Origin: Opitutaceae bacterium
GTDB taxonomy: Bacteria > Verrucomicrobiota > Verrucomicrobiia > Opitutales > Opitutaceae
Length of the DNA stretch: 48,649 bases
Assembly: GCA_030648295.1 (NCBI GenBank)
Contig: JAUSID010000265.1
Location: forward strand, 1-48,649
Reading direction: 5' to 3'
In this document: one piece after another, positions 17,201 through 26,079 of the stretch
How positions within the stretch are numbered: position 1 is the stretch's first letter
Layout of the letters: every line of letters begins with the position of its first letter
Made by a program: the position numbers and the translations under genes
The notes under the pieces: generated by a model
The model's database searches: none
What the model was told of the DNA's origin: nothing
The model's input: only the letters and a program-made list of their open reading frames with translations

Positions 17201-19405
17201 TCAGCCGCCGCTGGTCGCGGTGAGGGGGGGCCGGTTGCTCGCCCACAGTTCGCGGTCCCGGCCCAGCGCGATTGCATCGTTCACGACCCGCAGGGCCTCC
17301 CGCAGGAAGATGTCCGCCTTCGCGTACGTGCCGTTGTCGTCGTCGTCGAAATCGTTGTCCTCTTCGTCATCCCCCTCTTTCTTCGGCACCTTGATCTTTG
17401 GCGGCGGCGGCGGACCGAGGAAGAATGGCTTGAAGGTGAAGTCGCTCTTCGCGATCGCCTCGCGCTCGGTCTTCATCTCCTTGCGAAACGCATCGTCGGA
17501 GGCTTTTTGCTTCTTCCGCTCCTCGAGGTTCACCGAAATGAGCTTCTGTTCCTGACGTGACTTGAACCAGTCCACGTGCTTCCGGAGATAAGCGAATTCG
17601 CCGAGCTCGGCCTGGCGCTTGAGACTCGCCTGGCGCAGCGGAATGACGACTTTGGGATCCAGCGGTCCGCCATCGAACATGCTGCTGGGAATCTGATCCC
17701 AGACGAGTGCGCGGGGCAGGTCGGCCTCGCCGATCGGCAGGTAGTCGTCAATCGACGGCAGCACGATGTCAGGCACCACGCCCTTCAGCTGGGTCGAAGC
17801 GCCGCTCGGCAGGTAGTATTTCTGAATCGTGAACTTGGCGGCTCCCGTCTTCACCGGTGAGGCGGCCAGCGCTTTCGCGAGCTGCCGCATCTCGACCACC
17901 TGCTGGACCGTGCCTTTGCCGTGCGTCGAGCTGTCGCCGATCACGAGGGCGCGGCCGTGATTCTGGAGCGCGCCGGCGACAATCTCCGAGGCCGAGGCGC
18001 TGAACCGGTCAACGAGAACCGCGAGCGGTCCGGCGTACGCGATTCTTGGATTCGCATCGCTGTCGACCTGGATGTCGCCGTTGTAGGTCTTCACCTGGAC
18101 GACGGGGCCCTTGTGGATGAACAGGCCGGCAAGTTCGATCGCCTCGGTGAGATAACCACCACCGTTGTGCCGGAGATCCAGCACCAGGCCATGGACACCT
18201 TCCTTCTTCAATTGCTCGATCAGCCGCGCGACGTCCTTCGAGGCGGAGGTCTTTTCACCATCCGTGTCGCCTTCCTCGGCCGGTCCATAAAACGCCGGGA
18301 GGGTAATGACGCCCACGGGCTGGTTCTTGCCTTCGGCATCGGGCAGCTGGAAGACGCCGGCCCGGGCCCGAGCCGAGTTCAATTTCACCGTGTCGCGCGT
18401 GATGACGATCTCCTTCCGCGCCGACGCATCCGTGGCATCGCCGGGCTGCACGACCAGATGCACCTTCGTGCCCTTCTGGCCTCGGATCATGTCGACAATC
18501 TTCCGCAGCTTCATGCCCAGGATTTCCACCGGCTCCGACCCCGTCTGGGCCACCGAGATGATCTTGTCGTTCGGTTTCAGCTGGCGCCCAAGGTCGGCCG
18601 GGCCACCGGGTACGATTTCCTTCACCACGCAGGTGTCCTCCTCGACCCCGAGCAGCGCGCCGATGCCGACGAGCTGCAGCTTCATCTGGATCCCGAAGTC
18701 CTCGAACGTCGTCGCGGAAAAATAGGTCGAGTGCGGATCGTAGAGCCGCGCGATCGTCGACAGGAACAGCTCGGCGAGATCGTTGCCCTCGATTTCGCCC
18801 ATGTTTTTCAGCATCCGCTCATACCGCTTGCGGACGACCGTCTTCGCCTCGTCCATCGACTTCTTGTTCAGCAATTCACCCACGAGTTCGAACTTCAGCC
18901 GTTTTTGCCAGAGGTCGTCCGCGATCGACATCGTGGCGGGCCATTCCGACTTCGTGCGATCGGCGCGATAGGTCTCGTCGGTCGACAGATCGAACTCCTT
19001 CTTCAACTCCTCGAAGATCCAGGTGATCCGCGTCTCCACGCGGGACTGGTAGCGGTAGAAAATCTCATATGCCGCATCGATATTCCCGAGGAATGCCGTG
19101 TTGTAGTACACGTTTTTCCCGAATTTCTCGACGAACTCGTTCTTGTCCGTGCCGAGGAAGAACAGCCGCGGGCCATCCAGATCCTTCATGTAATCCGGGA
19201 TGACGTCCGCGTAGTCGGCCGTCCGCACCGCGTCCTTGTTGTAGTGCGCCTGCTCCAGCAGCCGCACGAGCGTGCTCGACTCCTGGCTGAGCGTGGACGA
19301 GGTGGAGAACGCCTTGCGGTCGCCGGCGGCCAACGCCGCGGCCGTCGCCAGGGTGAACAACGAGACAACGCCTAACCGGCGGAAAAATCCAGGGACGCGG
19401 GTCAT
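17201..19405 (-). CDS. Carboxy-terminal (tail-specific) S41 protease, Prc-like
   Basis: A 734-residue exported protease of the S41 family with the long Prc/Tsp layout: signal sequence or anchor (MTRVPGFFRRLGVVSLFTLA), a helical N-terminal domain (about 40-235), PDZ domain (about 250-340, GGPADLGRQLKPNDKI), S41 domain (about 385-600) and a charged C-terminal tail. The catalytic Ser motif is SASASEIVAG and the catalytic Lys is in THGKGTVQQ. It would cleave unfolded or tagged proteins in the periplasm. ATG 19403-19405 is chosen because it starts a signal sequence; 23 more upstream codons are open but unlike the family. Very acidic patch DDEEDNDFDDDDN near the end is unusual. Confidence 0.92.
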   Translation of the reverse strand: MTRVPGFFRRLGVVSLFTLATAAALAAGDRKAFSTSSTLSQESSTLVRLLEQAHYNKDAVRTADYADVIPDYMKDLDGPRLFFLGTDKNEFVEKFGKNVYYNTAFLGNIDAAYEIFYRYQSRVETRITWIFEELKKEFDLSTDETYRADRTKSEWPATMSIADDLWQKRLKFELVGELLNKKSMDEAKTVVRKRYERMLKNMGEIEGNDLAELFLSTIARLYDPHSTYFSATTFEDFGIQMKLQLVGIGALLGVEEDTCVVKEIVPGGPADLGRQLKPNDKIISVAQTGSEPVEILGMKLRKIVDMIRGQKGTKVHLVVQPGDATDASARKEIVITRDTVKLNSARARAGVFQLPDAEGKNQPVGVITLPAFYGPAEEGDTDGEKTSASKDVARLIEQLKKEGVHGLVLDLRHNGGGYLTEAIELAGLFIHKGPVVQVKTYNGDIQVDSDANPRIAYAGPLAVLVDRFSASASEIVAGALQNHGRALVIGDSSTHGKGTVQQVVEMRQLAKALAASPVKTGAAKFTIQKYYLPSGASTQLKGVVPDIVLPSIDDYLPIGEADLPRALVWDQIPSSMFDGGPLDPKVVIPLRQASLKRQAELGEFAYLRKHVDWFKSRQEQKLISVNLEERKKQKASDDAFRKEMKTEREAIAKSDFTFKPFFLGPPPPPKIKVPKKEGDDEEDNDFDDDDNGTYAKADIFLREALRVVNDAIALGRDRELWASNRPPLTATSGG

Positions 19406-19520
19406 GGTGAGTTTAGATGGGAACAAGCCTGAAATGTTCATTGAAGCGCCGCGGCTGCAAGCTGCGAGCGGCATCCGTGGTGGGATTGATGAGGGCAGGA
19501 GGGGCCTGGACCGGTCATCG

Positions 19521-20399
19521 TCAGCGCCGGCTCAGCAGGGCCTTGGCATCGTCCAGCACGCGCTTTTCGTCCGGCGTGAGGGCGCCAAATCCGTGACTGT
19601 TGATTTTGTCGAGAATCCGATCGACCTCGGCGCGAATGTCTTCCCGCGTGGTGGCGTTGGCAGTCGTGGTCGTCGTCGGCAGCGCGGATTTTTTCGCCCG
19701 CGTCATCCAGCGTGGCAGCTCCATTTCGGTCGAACGTCGTAGCACGAGCCAGTTTGCCTCGTGGAAAAAGCGGTAGTAGAGCCATCCCGCCAGCATCGCG
19801 CCGAGATGAGCGGAATGCGGTATTCCGCTCTGAAATTTTCCGCCTGGAATTTCACTGAAAAGAAAACCGAATCCGTCGATCGCGAGCGCAATCCAGGCGA
19901 GATACTTTGGCCGCGTCGTCACGGGAATGACGAAGAACACCAGGAATGACATTTCGCGGTTTGGAAACAGGCAGGCGAAAACGATCAGATAACACAGCAC
20001 GATCGGGGCCGCACCAACCACGTGGCCGGCGCGGTTGAAATTGAGCGCGTACCAAGCGAGTCCGCCCGCGATCACCGCGGCCACGGTCAAAAACGTGAGC
20101 CGGCGTTCGCCCAAATGCGGCACCAATTCCCGGCCCAGAAAGTACAGGCCGAGCACCATCACGAGCAGGTGCAGGACGCCGTCGTGAAGGAGGGGATAAG
20201 TGAGCAGCGTCCACGCGTAAAAATTCCGAATCGACCATGCGGACAACGCCGCCAGCTGCTCGAAGCTCGGCGAGCCGAGCCAGACCTGGAACACCTTCTG
20301 GACGACGAACCCCGCGATGATTCCTGACAACAGCCAAATCAGAAACGACGTCCGTTCCCGTTGGTAATCGTCGCGCATGTAGGGCCGATCCGAAAGCAT
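19521..20399 (-). CDS. Rhomboid-like membrane protein, probably catalytically inactive
   Basis: A protein of about 292 residues with six membrane spans in the rhomboid arrangement and a cytoplasmic C-terminal tail. The HxxGxxxG-like segment in the last span (SAHLGAMLAGW) is kept. The serine motif GxSG reads G129-A-A-P, so the nucleophilic serine is alanine, and the HxxxN motif of the earlier span reads HLLVM, so Asn is missing too. It is therefore likely a rhomboid pseudoprotease. The C-terminal part (TREDIRAEVDRILDKINSHGFGALTPDEKRVL) matches the tail often attached to bacterial rhomboids. Start taken at ATG 20397-20399; a GTG 11 codons upstream or an ATG 7 codons downstream are possible. It sits just upstream of the Prc-like protease gene on the same strand. 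Confidence 0.85.
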   Translation of the reverse strand: MLSDRPYMRDDYQRERTSFLIWLLSGIIAGFVVQKVFQVWLGSPSFEQLAALSAWSIRNFYAWTLLTYPLLHDGVLHLLVMVLGLYFLGRELVPHLGERRLTFLTVAAVIAGGLAWYALNFNRAGHVVGAAPIVLCYLIVFACLFPNREMSFLVFFVIPVTTRPKYLAWIALAIDGFGFLFSEIPGGKFQSGIPHSAHLGAMLAGWLYYRFFHEANWLVLRRSTEMELPRWMTRAKKSALPTTTTTANATTREDIRAEVDRILDKINSHGFGALTPDEKRVLDDAKALLSRR

Positions 20400-20544
20400 C
20401 GGTGGAACCGTAGTAGCGGCATCGTCAAACACAAGCCGCCGAACTCAAATCCGCTCCAGTTTTAGCTGCCGTGCACATGGTGATCACAGCGGACACCATG
20501 CCCGCTTGACAGTGCCTGTAATTGTTCTCTTTGTGCCACGGTTT

Positions 20545-20781
20545 ATGGCGAACAAAGCTGACAAGTGGGCTCCGAATGCCGCAGGTAAATTCTACGTCGA
20601 TCAGCAGTGCATCGACTGTGATCTTTGCCGGGAGACCGCTCCGTCGTTTTTCACGCGCCACGATGAGGGAGGCTACTCGTTTGTGCACAAACAGCCGGCC
20701 ACGGAGGAAGAGATCGCCCAGTGCATGGAGGCGCTCGAAGGTTGCCCGGTCGAGGCGATCGGCAACGACGGCGACGAGTAA
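20545..20781 (+). CDS. Small 4Fe-4S ferredoxin
   Basis: A 78-residue soluble electron carrier with one cluster site: three cysteines in CIDCDLC and the fourth in EGCPVEAIG. There is no second cluster motif; the middle is filled by the helical TEEEIAQCMEAL. ATG 20545 (MANKADKW) is chosen; upstream codons are hydrophobic and unlike ferredoxin. It is a single-gene unit with its own terminator, divergent from the rhomboid gene. The redox partner cannot be inferred. Confidence 0.92.
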   Translation: MANKADKWAPNAAGKFYVDQQCIDCDLCRETAPSFFTRHDEGGYSFVHKQPATEEEIAQCMEALEGCPVEAIGNDGDE

Positions 20782-20809
20782 GCGCCCGCTTCCGTTTTTC
20801 CATTTCAGG

Positions 20810-20835
20810 CCCGGTCCTTTGACCGGGTTTTTTTG
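20810..20835 (+). terminator. Rho-independent terminator after the ferredoxin gene
   Basis: Seven-base stem CCCGGTC / GACCGGG with loop CTTT followed by a run of seven T residues, about 30 bases downstream of the stop codon. Confidence 0.9.
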
Positions 20836-20920
20836 GGGTCCGAATTGCTTGTTAACTTATTTCGCATCTTTTTGAGACAGGCGCTTGTTTTTGGCGGCTG
20901 AATCGCTAGCCGTTCAAGGA

Positions 20921-22750
20921 ATGAAACCTCCAATCCTGCTGGCGCTGGTCGCGTTGCCCGCGACGCTCCTCGCCCAAGGCGCTGCCACGCTGCCGGAGAT
21001 GACGGTTTACTCCGACCGCGTCGCCAACCAATCCCCCGCGACGACCTTTGCGATGCCGGTCTCGGTTCTCCGCTACGAGCCCGGCGTCGATATTCAGGCG
21101 CGCAATCTCGCGGAAGGGCAGGCCGACGTCACGTTGCGCGGCGGCATCTTTGAGAACACCGGCTTTCAACTTGGCGCGATCACGCTGTGGGACCCACAGA
21201 CCGGGCACTATTTTGCGGAGGTGCCGGTCGCGCCTGCGCTGCTCAATTCACCGGCTGTCCTGACCGGTGCCGATCTGGCGACCGGCGCGGCGAACGCCAC
21301 CGCCGGGGCAGTCGCCTACGCGTGGCGGCCGATCAAGACCGGCGGTGCCGCATCGGTCGGTTTCGGAGAACATCGGCTCCGGCGCGCAGAAATTTACCAG
21401 GGGTATCGCTCGCCGCTGGAGATCGCGGGACGCAGCGTTGCGGCCGATGTCGCTTTCGCACGTTCGGAGTCGGATGGCGCAATCCCTTTCGGTGAGCATG
21501 AGTTTTCGCGGCTCAACGGCCGGCTTCAGTTTGCGGCCAAAGACGCGCAGACCGACTTGTTCGCCGGATATCAGGAGAAGTTTTTCGGCTGGCCGAACCT
21601 CTACACACCTTTCAATTCCAACGAGACGGACCGGCTGCAAACCGTGCTGTTCGCGATCAATCACCGCCAGGAATCTGGCGCGGATGGTTTTTTCGAGGCC
21701 GGAGTTTTTCATCGCCGCAACAAGGATGATTACGCGTTCAACCGGTTTGCGCCGCTCGGTCCGATTCATCCCTTTCAGCACACCACGTGGACCAGCGGTG
21801 TGGCCGCAAGCGGGCGTCACGGTGCGGGAGACTTCGCGATCGCGTACCGCGGCGAGGTGCTCGCCGATGAACTGCAATCGAGTTCGCTGACCTTCGGTCG
21901 GTTTCGGACCCGCACGATTACCAAGCTGTCATTATTGCCAGAGCGGGTCTGGCGGGCGGCGGACCGTGCACGCATCGCGGTCAAGGCCGGCGCGACGTTC
22001 GAAGACACCAATCGCGACAGTTCGGCGGTGTCGCCGGTGCTCGAGATTGCGCGCGAGCATGGCACCGGCGCACTGCGCCGCGTTCATCTGAGTTACAGCG
22101 AGGGCACGCAGGTGGCGACCTACACGGCGCTGAACTCGAGCAGCGCCTCGGGCCTGTTTCGCGGCAATCCCGACCTCGGCCGCCAACGCAGCCGGAACGC
22201 CGAGATTGGGGTCGCCGGCGAATTCGCCGGATGGAACGGCAAAGCCGCGGTTTTCTGGCGGCGCGACGATGCACTGGTCGACTGGACCTTTCGGCGCGGA
22301 GTCACGGCGCGGACGGCGAATGCCGTCGACGTCGACGTCACTGGATTCGAAGCCTTCGCCCGCCGCTCGGTTTCGTTCGCCGATGTGGTGCTGGGGTACA
22401 CGCTGCTGAGGAAGGACGCCGACTATCGCGGCGCGCCGGTCGACGCGAGTTTCTACGCGTTGAATTATGCCCGGCATCGCCTCACGCTCGCGTTCACGCT
22501 GCGGCTGGGCCACGGGTTCGAATTGCGCATGGACAACGTCGCACGGCTCCAGGCCGACAATCTCCTGCGGACGACCGGCGGCGACGAAGCCGTGATCAGC
22601 TCGCTGGCGCTCGCATATCGGCCACCGGCCTGGAAGCGGTTCGAGCTCTCGGTCCAAGTTGAGAATCTTTGGGATTCGCGGTTTCAGGAAATCCCGGGCG
22701 TGCCGGCGTCGCCGCGCCAGGTCGCACTCGGCCTGTCATCGACGTGGTGA
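20921..22750 (+). CDS. TonB-dependent receptor-like outer-membrane protein
   Basis: A 609-residue outer-membrane beta-barrel protein. A signal peptide (MKPPILLALVALPATLLAQG) selects ATG 20921. The plug domain follows (about 25-150: EMTVYSDR, QADVTLRGGIFENTGFQLG, GPVTGADLATGAANA-like core). The rest is a barrel with alternating aromatic strands, ending VALGLSSTW with a terminal aromatic residue as expected for BAM-assembled barrels. The length is at the short end for the family. It would take up a chelated metal, vitamin or oligosaccharide. No transporter or TonB genes are adjacent, so the substrate is unknown. Confidence 0.85.
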   Translation: MKPPILLALVALPATLLAQGAATLPEMTVYSDRVANQSPATTFAMPVSVLRYEPGVDIQARNLAEGQADVTLRGGIFENTGFQLGAITLWDPQTGHYFAEVPVAPALLNSPAVLTGADLATGAANATAGAVAYAWRPIKTGGAASVGFGEHRLRRAEIYQGYRSPLEIAGRSVAADVAFARSESDGAIPFGEHEFSRLNGRLQFAAKDAQTDLFAGYQEKFFGWPNLYTPFNSNETDRLQTVLFAINHRQESGADGFFEAGVFHRRNKDDYAFNRFAPLGPIHPFQHTTWTSGVAASGRHGAGDFAIAYRGEVLADELQSSSLTFGRFRTRTITKLSLLPERVWRAADRARIAVKAGATFEDTNRDSSAVSPVLEIAREHGTGALRRVHLSYSEGTQVATYTALNSSSASGLFRGNPDLGRQRSRNAEIGVAGEFAGWNGKAAVFWRRDDALVDWTFRRGVTARTANAVDVDVTGFEAFARRSVSFADVVLGYTLLRKDADYRGAPVDASFYALNYARHRLTLAFTLRLGHGFELRMDNVARLQADNLLRTTGGDEAVISSLALAYRPPAWKRFELSVQVENLWDSRFQEIPGVPASPRQVALGLSSTW

Positions 22751-23070
22751 TTGCGGCGAGGGCTGAGTGCGGCGCAATCGTGACGAAGAAGGGACTCGTT
22801 GTCCGTTTCGTGCGCCGAGGAGCAGGGAGCCTCTCGACGAACTCGAGGCTTGGCCGGTCGATGAATCGGTTGGCCGTGAGCTTGTCGAATCGGAAGGGAG
22901 CAGGGAGCAGGAAGCAGGAAAAGATTGGCGGTATTGAAGTAGCACGGGCGTCTCGCCCGTGACTGGAGTTTGGCCAATTTTCAGCGCCAACGGCGCGTAG
23001 TCCCTCAGCCCAGGCCAACGGCCTGGGCTGAGGGTTACGATTGCTCCGGCCTGAAAGGCCGGGACAAGGC
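22751..23070. repeat. REP/palindrome region with short 7-base tandem repeats
   Basis: No gene. It contains GGGAGCA-type 7-base tandem repeats (about 22894-22920), a GGGCGTCTCGCCC palindrome (22946-22958), a perfect 15-base hairpin with loop AAC (arms 23002-23016 and 23020-23034) and a short GGCCTGAAAGGCC palindrome (23048-23060). Confidence 0.7.
22943..23034 (+). repeat. Left arm of a ~90-bp imperfect inverted repeat
   Basis: This segment (palindrome GGGCGTCTCGCCC, then GAGTTTGGCCAATTTTCAGC, then the AAC-loop hairpin) recurs in reverse orientation at 23291-23377 with the same three blocks in the mirrored order. The two arms bracket the transposase remnant at 23071-23286. Confidence 0.8.
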
Positions 23071-23286
23071 TCAATCCCAAACATATCTTTCATCATAGGC
23101 TACCTGGTAGCGTTCGAGGAAGCGGCGGTATTCCTCTTGAAAGGTCACTTTCTGGTGATGCGTCTCCTGATTGCGGATATAGGTGACGACACTGTCTGCA
23201 TCCGACTGACTTACCGAGAAAGCTCCGTAGCCTGCCTGCCAATGGAGGCGTGGTCGCAGCCTTTCAGGCCGCGTCGCTGACCCCAA
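23071..23286 (-). pseudogene. C-terminal remnant of an IS200-like REP-associated transposase
   Basis: Seventy-one codons whose last 53 (from HWQAGYGAFSVS to YDERYVWD) match the end of IS200-like (Y1, REP-associated) transposases. The HUH histidines and most of the catalytic domain are absent; the first 15 or so codons are unrelated sequence. It is thus a 5'-truncated remnant without activity. It lies between inverted copies of a composite REP, as would be expected at a former REP/transposase locus. Confidence 0.82.
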
Positions 23287-23290
23287 TTAC

Positions 23291-23377
23291 CCCAGGCCGT
23301 TGGCCTGGGCTAAGGAATTCTCGCGCCGTCGGCGCTGGAAATTGGCCAAACTCCAGGGCACGGGCGTCTCGCCCGTG
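23291..23377 (-). repeat. Right arm of the ~90-bp imperfect inverted repeat
   Basis: Reverse-complement counterpart of 22943-23034: GGCCTGGG hairpin first, then AATTGGCCAAACTCC, then the GGGCGTCTCGCCC palindrome. Confidence 0.8.
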
Positions 23378-23401
23378 AAGTGCCCGACGAAGACCTGCTC
23401 A

Positions 23402-23434
23402 CATGGGCGTCCCGCCCATCAGCGTTAACCTAAC
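23402..23434 (+). repeat. 33-bp inverted repeat, left copy, next to GxxExxY remnant
   Basis: Begins CATGGGCGTCCCGCCCATCA and ends TTAACCTAAC. The reverse complement of 23785-23817 matches it at 31 of 33 positions by direct comparison. Together the two copies enclose the truncated GxxExxY gene. Confidence 0.85.
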
Positions 23435-23506
23435 GCAAACGGCCAAGTTGGAGCGCCGAAAAGCATTCCTTTTCATTTTTATGACCCCATTTTTCTGACT
23501 TCAACG

Positions 23507-23734
23507 ATGCCCATCGCAGGCCCGCTCGATTTAAGTCCGATCAGTCAGCAGGAATTCGCAGAAATGGATTATCGGGTGATGCGGATTGCCTTCGAGTGTC
23601 AAAATCAACCCGGTCGGCTTTGCGACGAGGCGATATACCAAAATGACCTGGCCGTTCGCCTCGCGGAGACGGGGCTGCCGGCGGTTAAGGAAGTTCCTGT
23701 CACGGTCACGTACGGCGATTTTGCGAAAACCTAA
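23507..23734 (+). pseudogene. Truncated GxxExxY-family gene
   Basis: Seventy-five codons matching the N-terminal half of GxxExxY proteins: PISQQEFAEMDYRVMRIAFE, then the signature GRLCDEAIY, then VRLAETGLP and VPVTVTYGDF. Full family members continue for some 50 residues with a PD-(D/E)xK-like core (YxLDLLL and the ELKA region), all missing here because a stop follows AKT. An ATGACCCC sits upstream (23481-23488), the same core found at the boundaries of the 33-48 kb array. It is flanked by 33-bp inverted repeats. Confidence 0.75.
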
Positions 23735-23784
23735 CAAAATAAGCCAATCAGGCAGAAAAATGAGGGCAGAAAAATTGCACGAGT

Positions 23785-23817
23785 GTTAAGTTAATGCTGA
23801 TGGGCGGGACGCCCATG
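23785..23817 (-). repeat. 33-bp inverted repeat, right copy
   Basis: Inverted partner of 23402-23434 (two mismatches). A further direct repeat of about 43 bases containing the CACGGGCGT palindrome lies outside both copies (23358-23400 and 23855-23900), so this is a nested repeat structure. Confidence 0.85.
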
Positions 23818-23991
23818 CCACGCCGAGCAGTGCGATGATTGGCGGATTGAGGTGGCACGGGCGTTTCGGCCCGTGAAGTGCACGACGAGAACCTGATCAT
23901 GGGCGAAACGCTCACGCGTTCCGCTACGGATGGTGCCCGAAGCGGACTTTGCGGTTTGACAAAATCCTCGCGGGGCTGGTGTTTCCGCCGC

Positions 23992-26052
23992 ATGACGCCG
24001 AACGCGTTCCTCAATTCCGATTTCATCATTCGCTGGTCCGAGCTGAAGCCGGAGCTGATTGGGCCCGCCATCGGGCTGGCGCTCCAGCAGGCGCAGTCCG
24101 CGGTCGATGAGATCGCCACCCGCGATCTCGCCGGTCTCACCTATGAGAACACGTTCCTTGCGCTCGAGCGCTCGACCGAGGAATTGAACATCGCGTGGGC
24201 GAAGGTCACACATCTGCAATCCGTCGCCGATTCGCCGCCACTGCGCGAAGCGCACAATGCCATGCTCCCGCGCGTGTCCGCGTTCTACGCCGGCATTCCG
24301 CTGAACGCCGAGCTGTGGCGCCGGTTGAAAACCGTCAGCGAATCTCCGGCCGCCTCGAAACTGACGGGTATCCACCGGCGGTTCCTCGAGGAAACGGTGA
24401 AAGACTTTCGCCAGGCCGGCGCCGAGCTGCCGCCCGACCGGCGGCAGCGGCTGGAAGCGCTCCAGACCGAACTCGCCCAGCTCACCCAAAAATATTCGGA
24501 AAACGTCCTCGACGCGACGAACGCGTGGCAGCTCGTGATCGACGACGAAACCCGGTTGCGTGGGCTGCCCGAACACGCGAAGGCCGCGGCGCGCCGCAGC
24601 GCGGAGTCGAAAGGCGTTTCCGGCTGGCGGTTCACGCTGCACATGCCGTCGCAGGAGCCGTTCATGACCTACCTGGACGACGGCGGATTGCGCCAGCAGA
24701 TGTGGACCGCAGGCGCCGCGGTTGGCGCGGCACCGCCGCACGACAACACTCCGCTGATTCGCCGCATCCTTGAACTGCGCGCTGAGAAGGCCGCCCTGCT
24801 TGGCCAGCCGCATTTCGCCGATCTCGTGCTCGAGCGGCGGATGGCCAAGTCCGGCATCAACGCGCTGCGATTCATGGAGGATATGCAGCAGCGCGCGAAG
24901 GACGCTTTCGTGCGCGAGTGCCGCGAACTCGAGGAATTCAAGGCGCAGCAAACACGTGGAGCCGTCGCCCCGCTGGCGCCGTGGAAAATCGCGTTCTGGG
25001 CGGAGAAGCTCCGCAAGTCGCGCTACGATTTCGACGAAGAGGCGCTGCGGCCCTACTTTCCACTCGATCGCGTGATCACCGGCCTGTTCGAACTTGCCGA
25101 TCGCGTCTTCGGGTTGCGGGTGGTGGAGCGCCGCGACCGCGACGCCGTCGAGACGTGGCACCCCGAGGTGAAATTCTACGAGCTCCGCGATCGCCGCGGG
25201 CGTCACCTGGGATCGTTTTATGCCGACTGGCATCCGCGCGAATCAAAGCGCGGCGGCGCGTGGATGAATTATCTGATCACCGGTGGACCGCAGCCGGACG
25301 GCACGCGCTCGCCACACCTCGGCCTGATTTGCGGTAACATGACACCGCCCACGGAGACGCGGCCGGCACTCCTGACGCACCGCGAGGTCGAGACCATCTT
25401 CCACGAATTCGGACACCTGCTGCACCACCTGCTCGGCGAAGTGGAGATCAAGTCCCTCAATGGAGTGAACGTTGCCTGGGACTTCGTCGAGCTACCGTCG
25501 CAAATCATGGAAAACTGGTGCTGGGAGCGCGAAAGTCTGGACCTGTTTGCGCGTCATCATGAAACCGGCGCGCCAATCCCGGACGACATCTTCAAGAAGC
25601 TGGTCGCGGCCAAGAATTTCCGGTCGGCCGCGGCCATGATGCGCCAGGTGGCTTTCGCGAAAATGGACTTGGCGCTGCACATGCGAACCTCGGAGTTCGC
25701 CCGCGAGGCCGATGTCGAGCCGAAGGTGCGGGCCGCGATCGCCGACTGCCTGATTCCGACGCAGCCACCGGCGCCAACAATCGTGAAGCGGTTCACCCAC
25801 ATTTTTTCCGAGCCGGTGGGATACGCCGCGGGCTACTATTCCTACAAATGGGCCGAGGTTCTCGATGCCGACGCCTTCACCCGGTTCAAGCGCGAGGGGA
25901 TTTTCAACCCCGCGGTGGGCGCGGAGTTTGTCGATAAAGTGCTGAGTCGGGGAAATTCCGTGGATCCGGCGGAACTGTATCGCTCTTTCATGGGTCGAGA
26001 CCCCGACCTCAACGCGCTCCTTCGGCGAAGCGGGCTGGCGCCGGCCGCTTGA
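23992..26052 (+). CDS. M3 family metallopeptidase (oligopeptidase A-like)
   Basis: A 686-residue cytoplasmic zinc peptidase of family M3, which degrades short peptides, including cleaved signal peptides in E. coli. The zinc site is H471-E-F-G-H475 (ETIFHEFGHLLHH) and the third ligand is E500 (WDFVELPSQ). The long helical N-terminal half (about 1-200) and the C-terminal segment VGYAAGYYSYKWAEVLDADAF are typical. ATG 23992 (MTPNAFLNSDF) is chosen; 38 open codons upstream are REP sequence, not protein-like. The next gene, tamB-like, begins 27 bases downstream and may be co-transcribed. Confidence 0.94.
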   Translation: MTPNAFLNSDFIIRWSELKPELIGPAIGLALQQAQSAVDEIATRDLAGLTYENTFLALERSTEELNIAWAKVTHLQSVADSPPLREAHNAMLPRVSAFYAGIPLNAELWRRLKTVSESPAASKLTGIHRRFLEETVKDFRQAGAELPPDRRQRLEALQTELAQLTQKYSENVLDATNAWQLVIDDETRLRGLPEHAKAAARRSAESKGVSGWRFTLHMPSQEPFMTYLDDGGLRQQMWTAGAAVGAAPPHDNTPLIRRILELRAEKAALLGQPHFADLVLERRMAKSGINALRFMEDMQQRAKDAFVRECRELEEFKAQQTRGAVAPLAPWKIAFWAEKLRKSRYDFDEEALRPYFPLDRVITGLFELADRVFGLRVVERRDRDAVETWHPEVKFYELRDRRGRHLGSFYADWHPRESKRGGAWMNYLITGGPQPDGTRSPHLGLICGNMTPPTETRPALLTHREVETIFHEFGHLLHHLLGEVEIKSLNGVNVAWDFVELPSQIMENWCWERESLDLFARHHETGAPIPDDIFKKLVAAKNFRSAAAMMRQVAFAKMDLALHMRTSEFAREADVEPKVRAAIADCLIPTQPPAPTIVKRFTHIFSEPVGYAAGYYSYKWAEVLDADAFTRFKREGIFNPAVGAEFVDKVLSRGNSVDPAELYRSFMGRDPDLNALLRRSGLAPAA

Positions 26053-26079
26053 AGCGGCGTGCCGGGTTCGTGTTCGCCT

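Noticed and set aside
20506-20511. TTGACA as -35 box of the ferredoxin gene
   Set aside because: The matching -10 position (about 20529-20534, CTTTGT) is far from consensus, and it would leave only a few bases before the start codon.
23878-23991. N-terminal extension of the M3 peptidase
   Set aside because: These codons are translated REP DNA (the GGGCGAAACGCTCACGCG region); the family start is at 23992.
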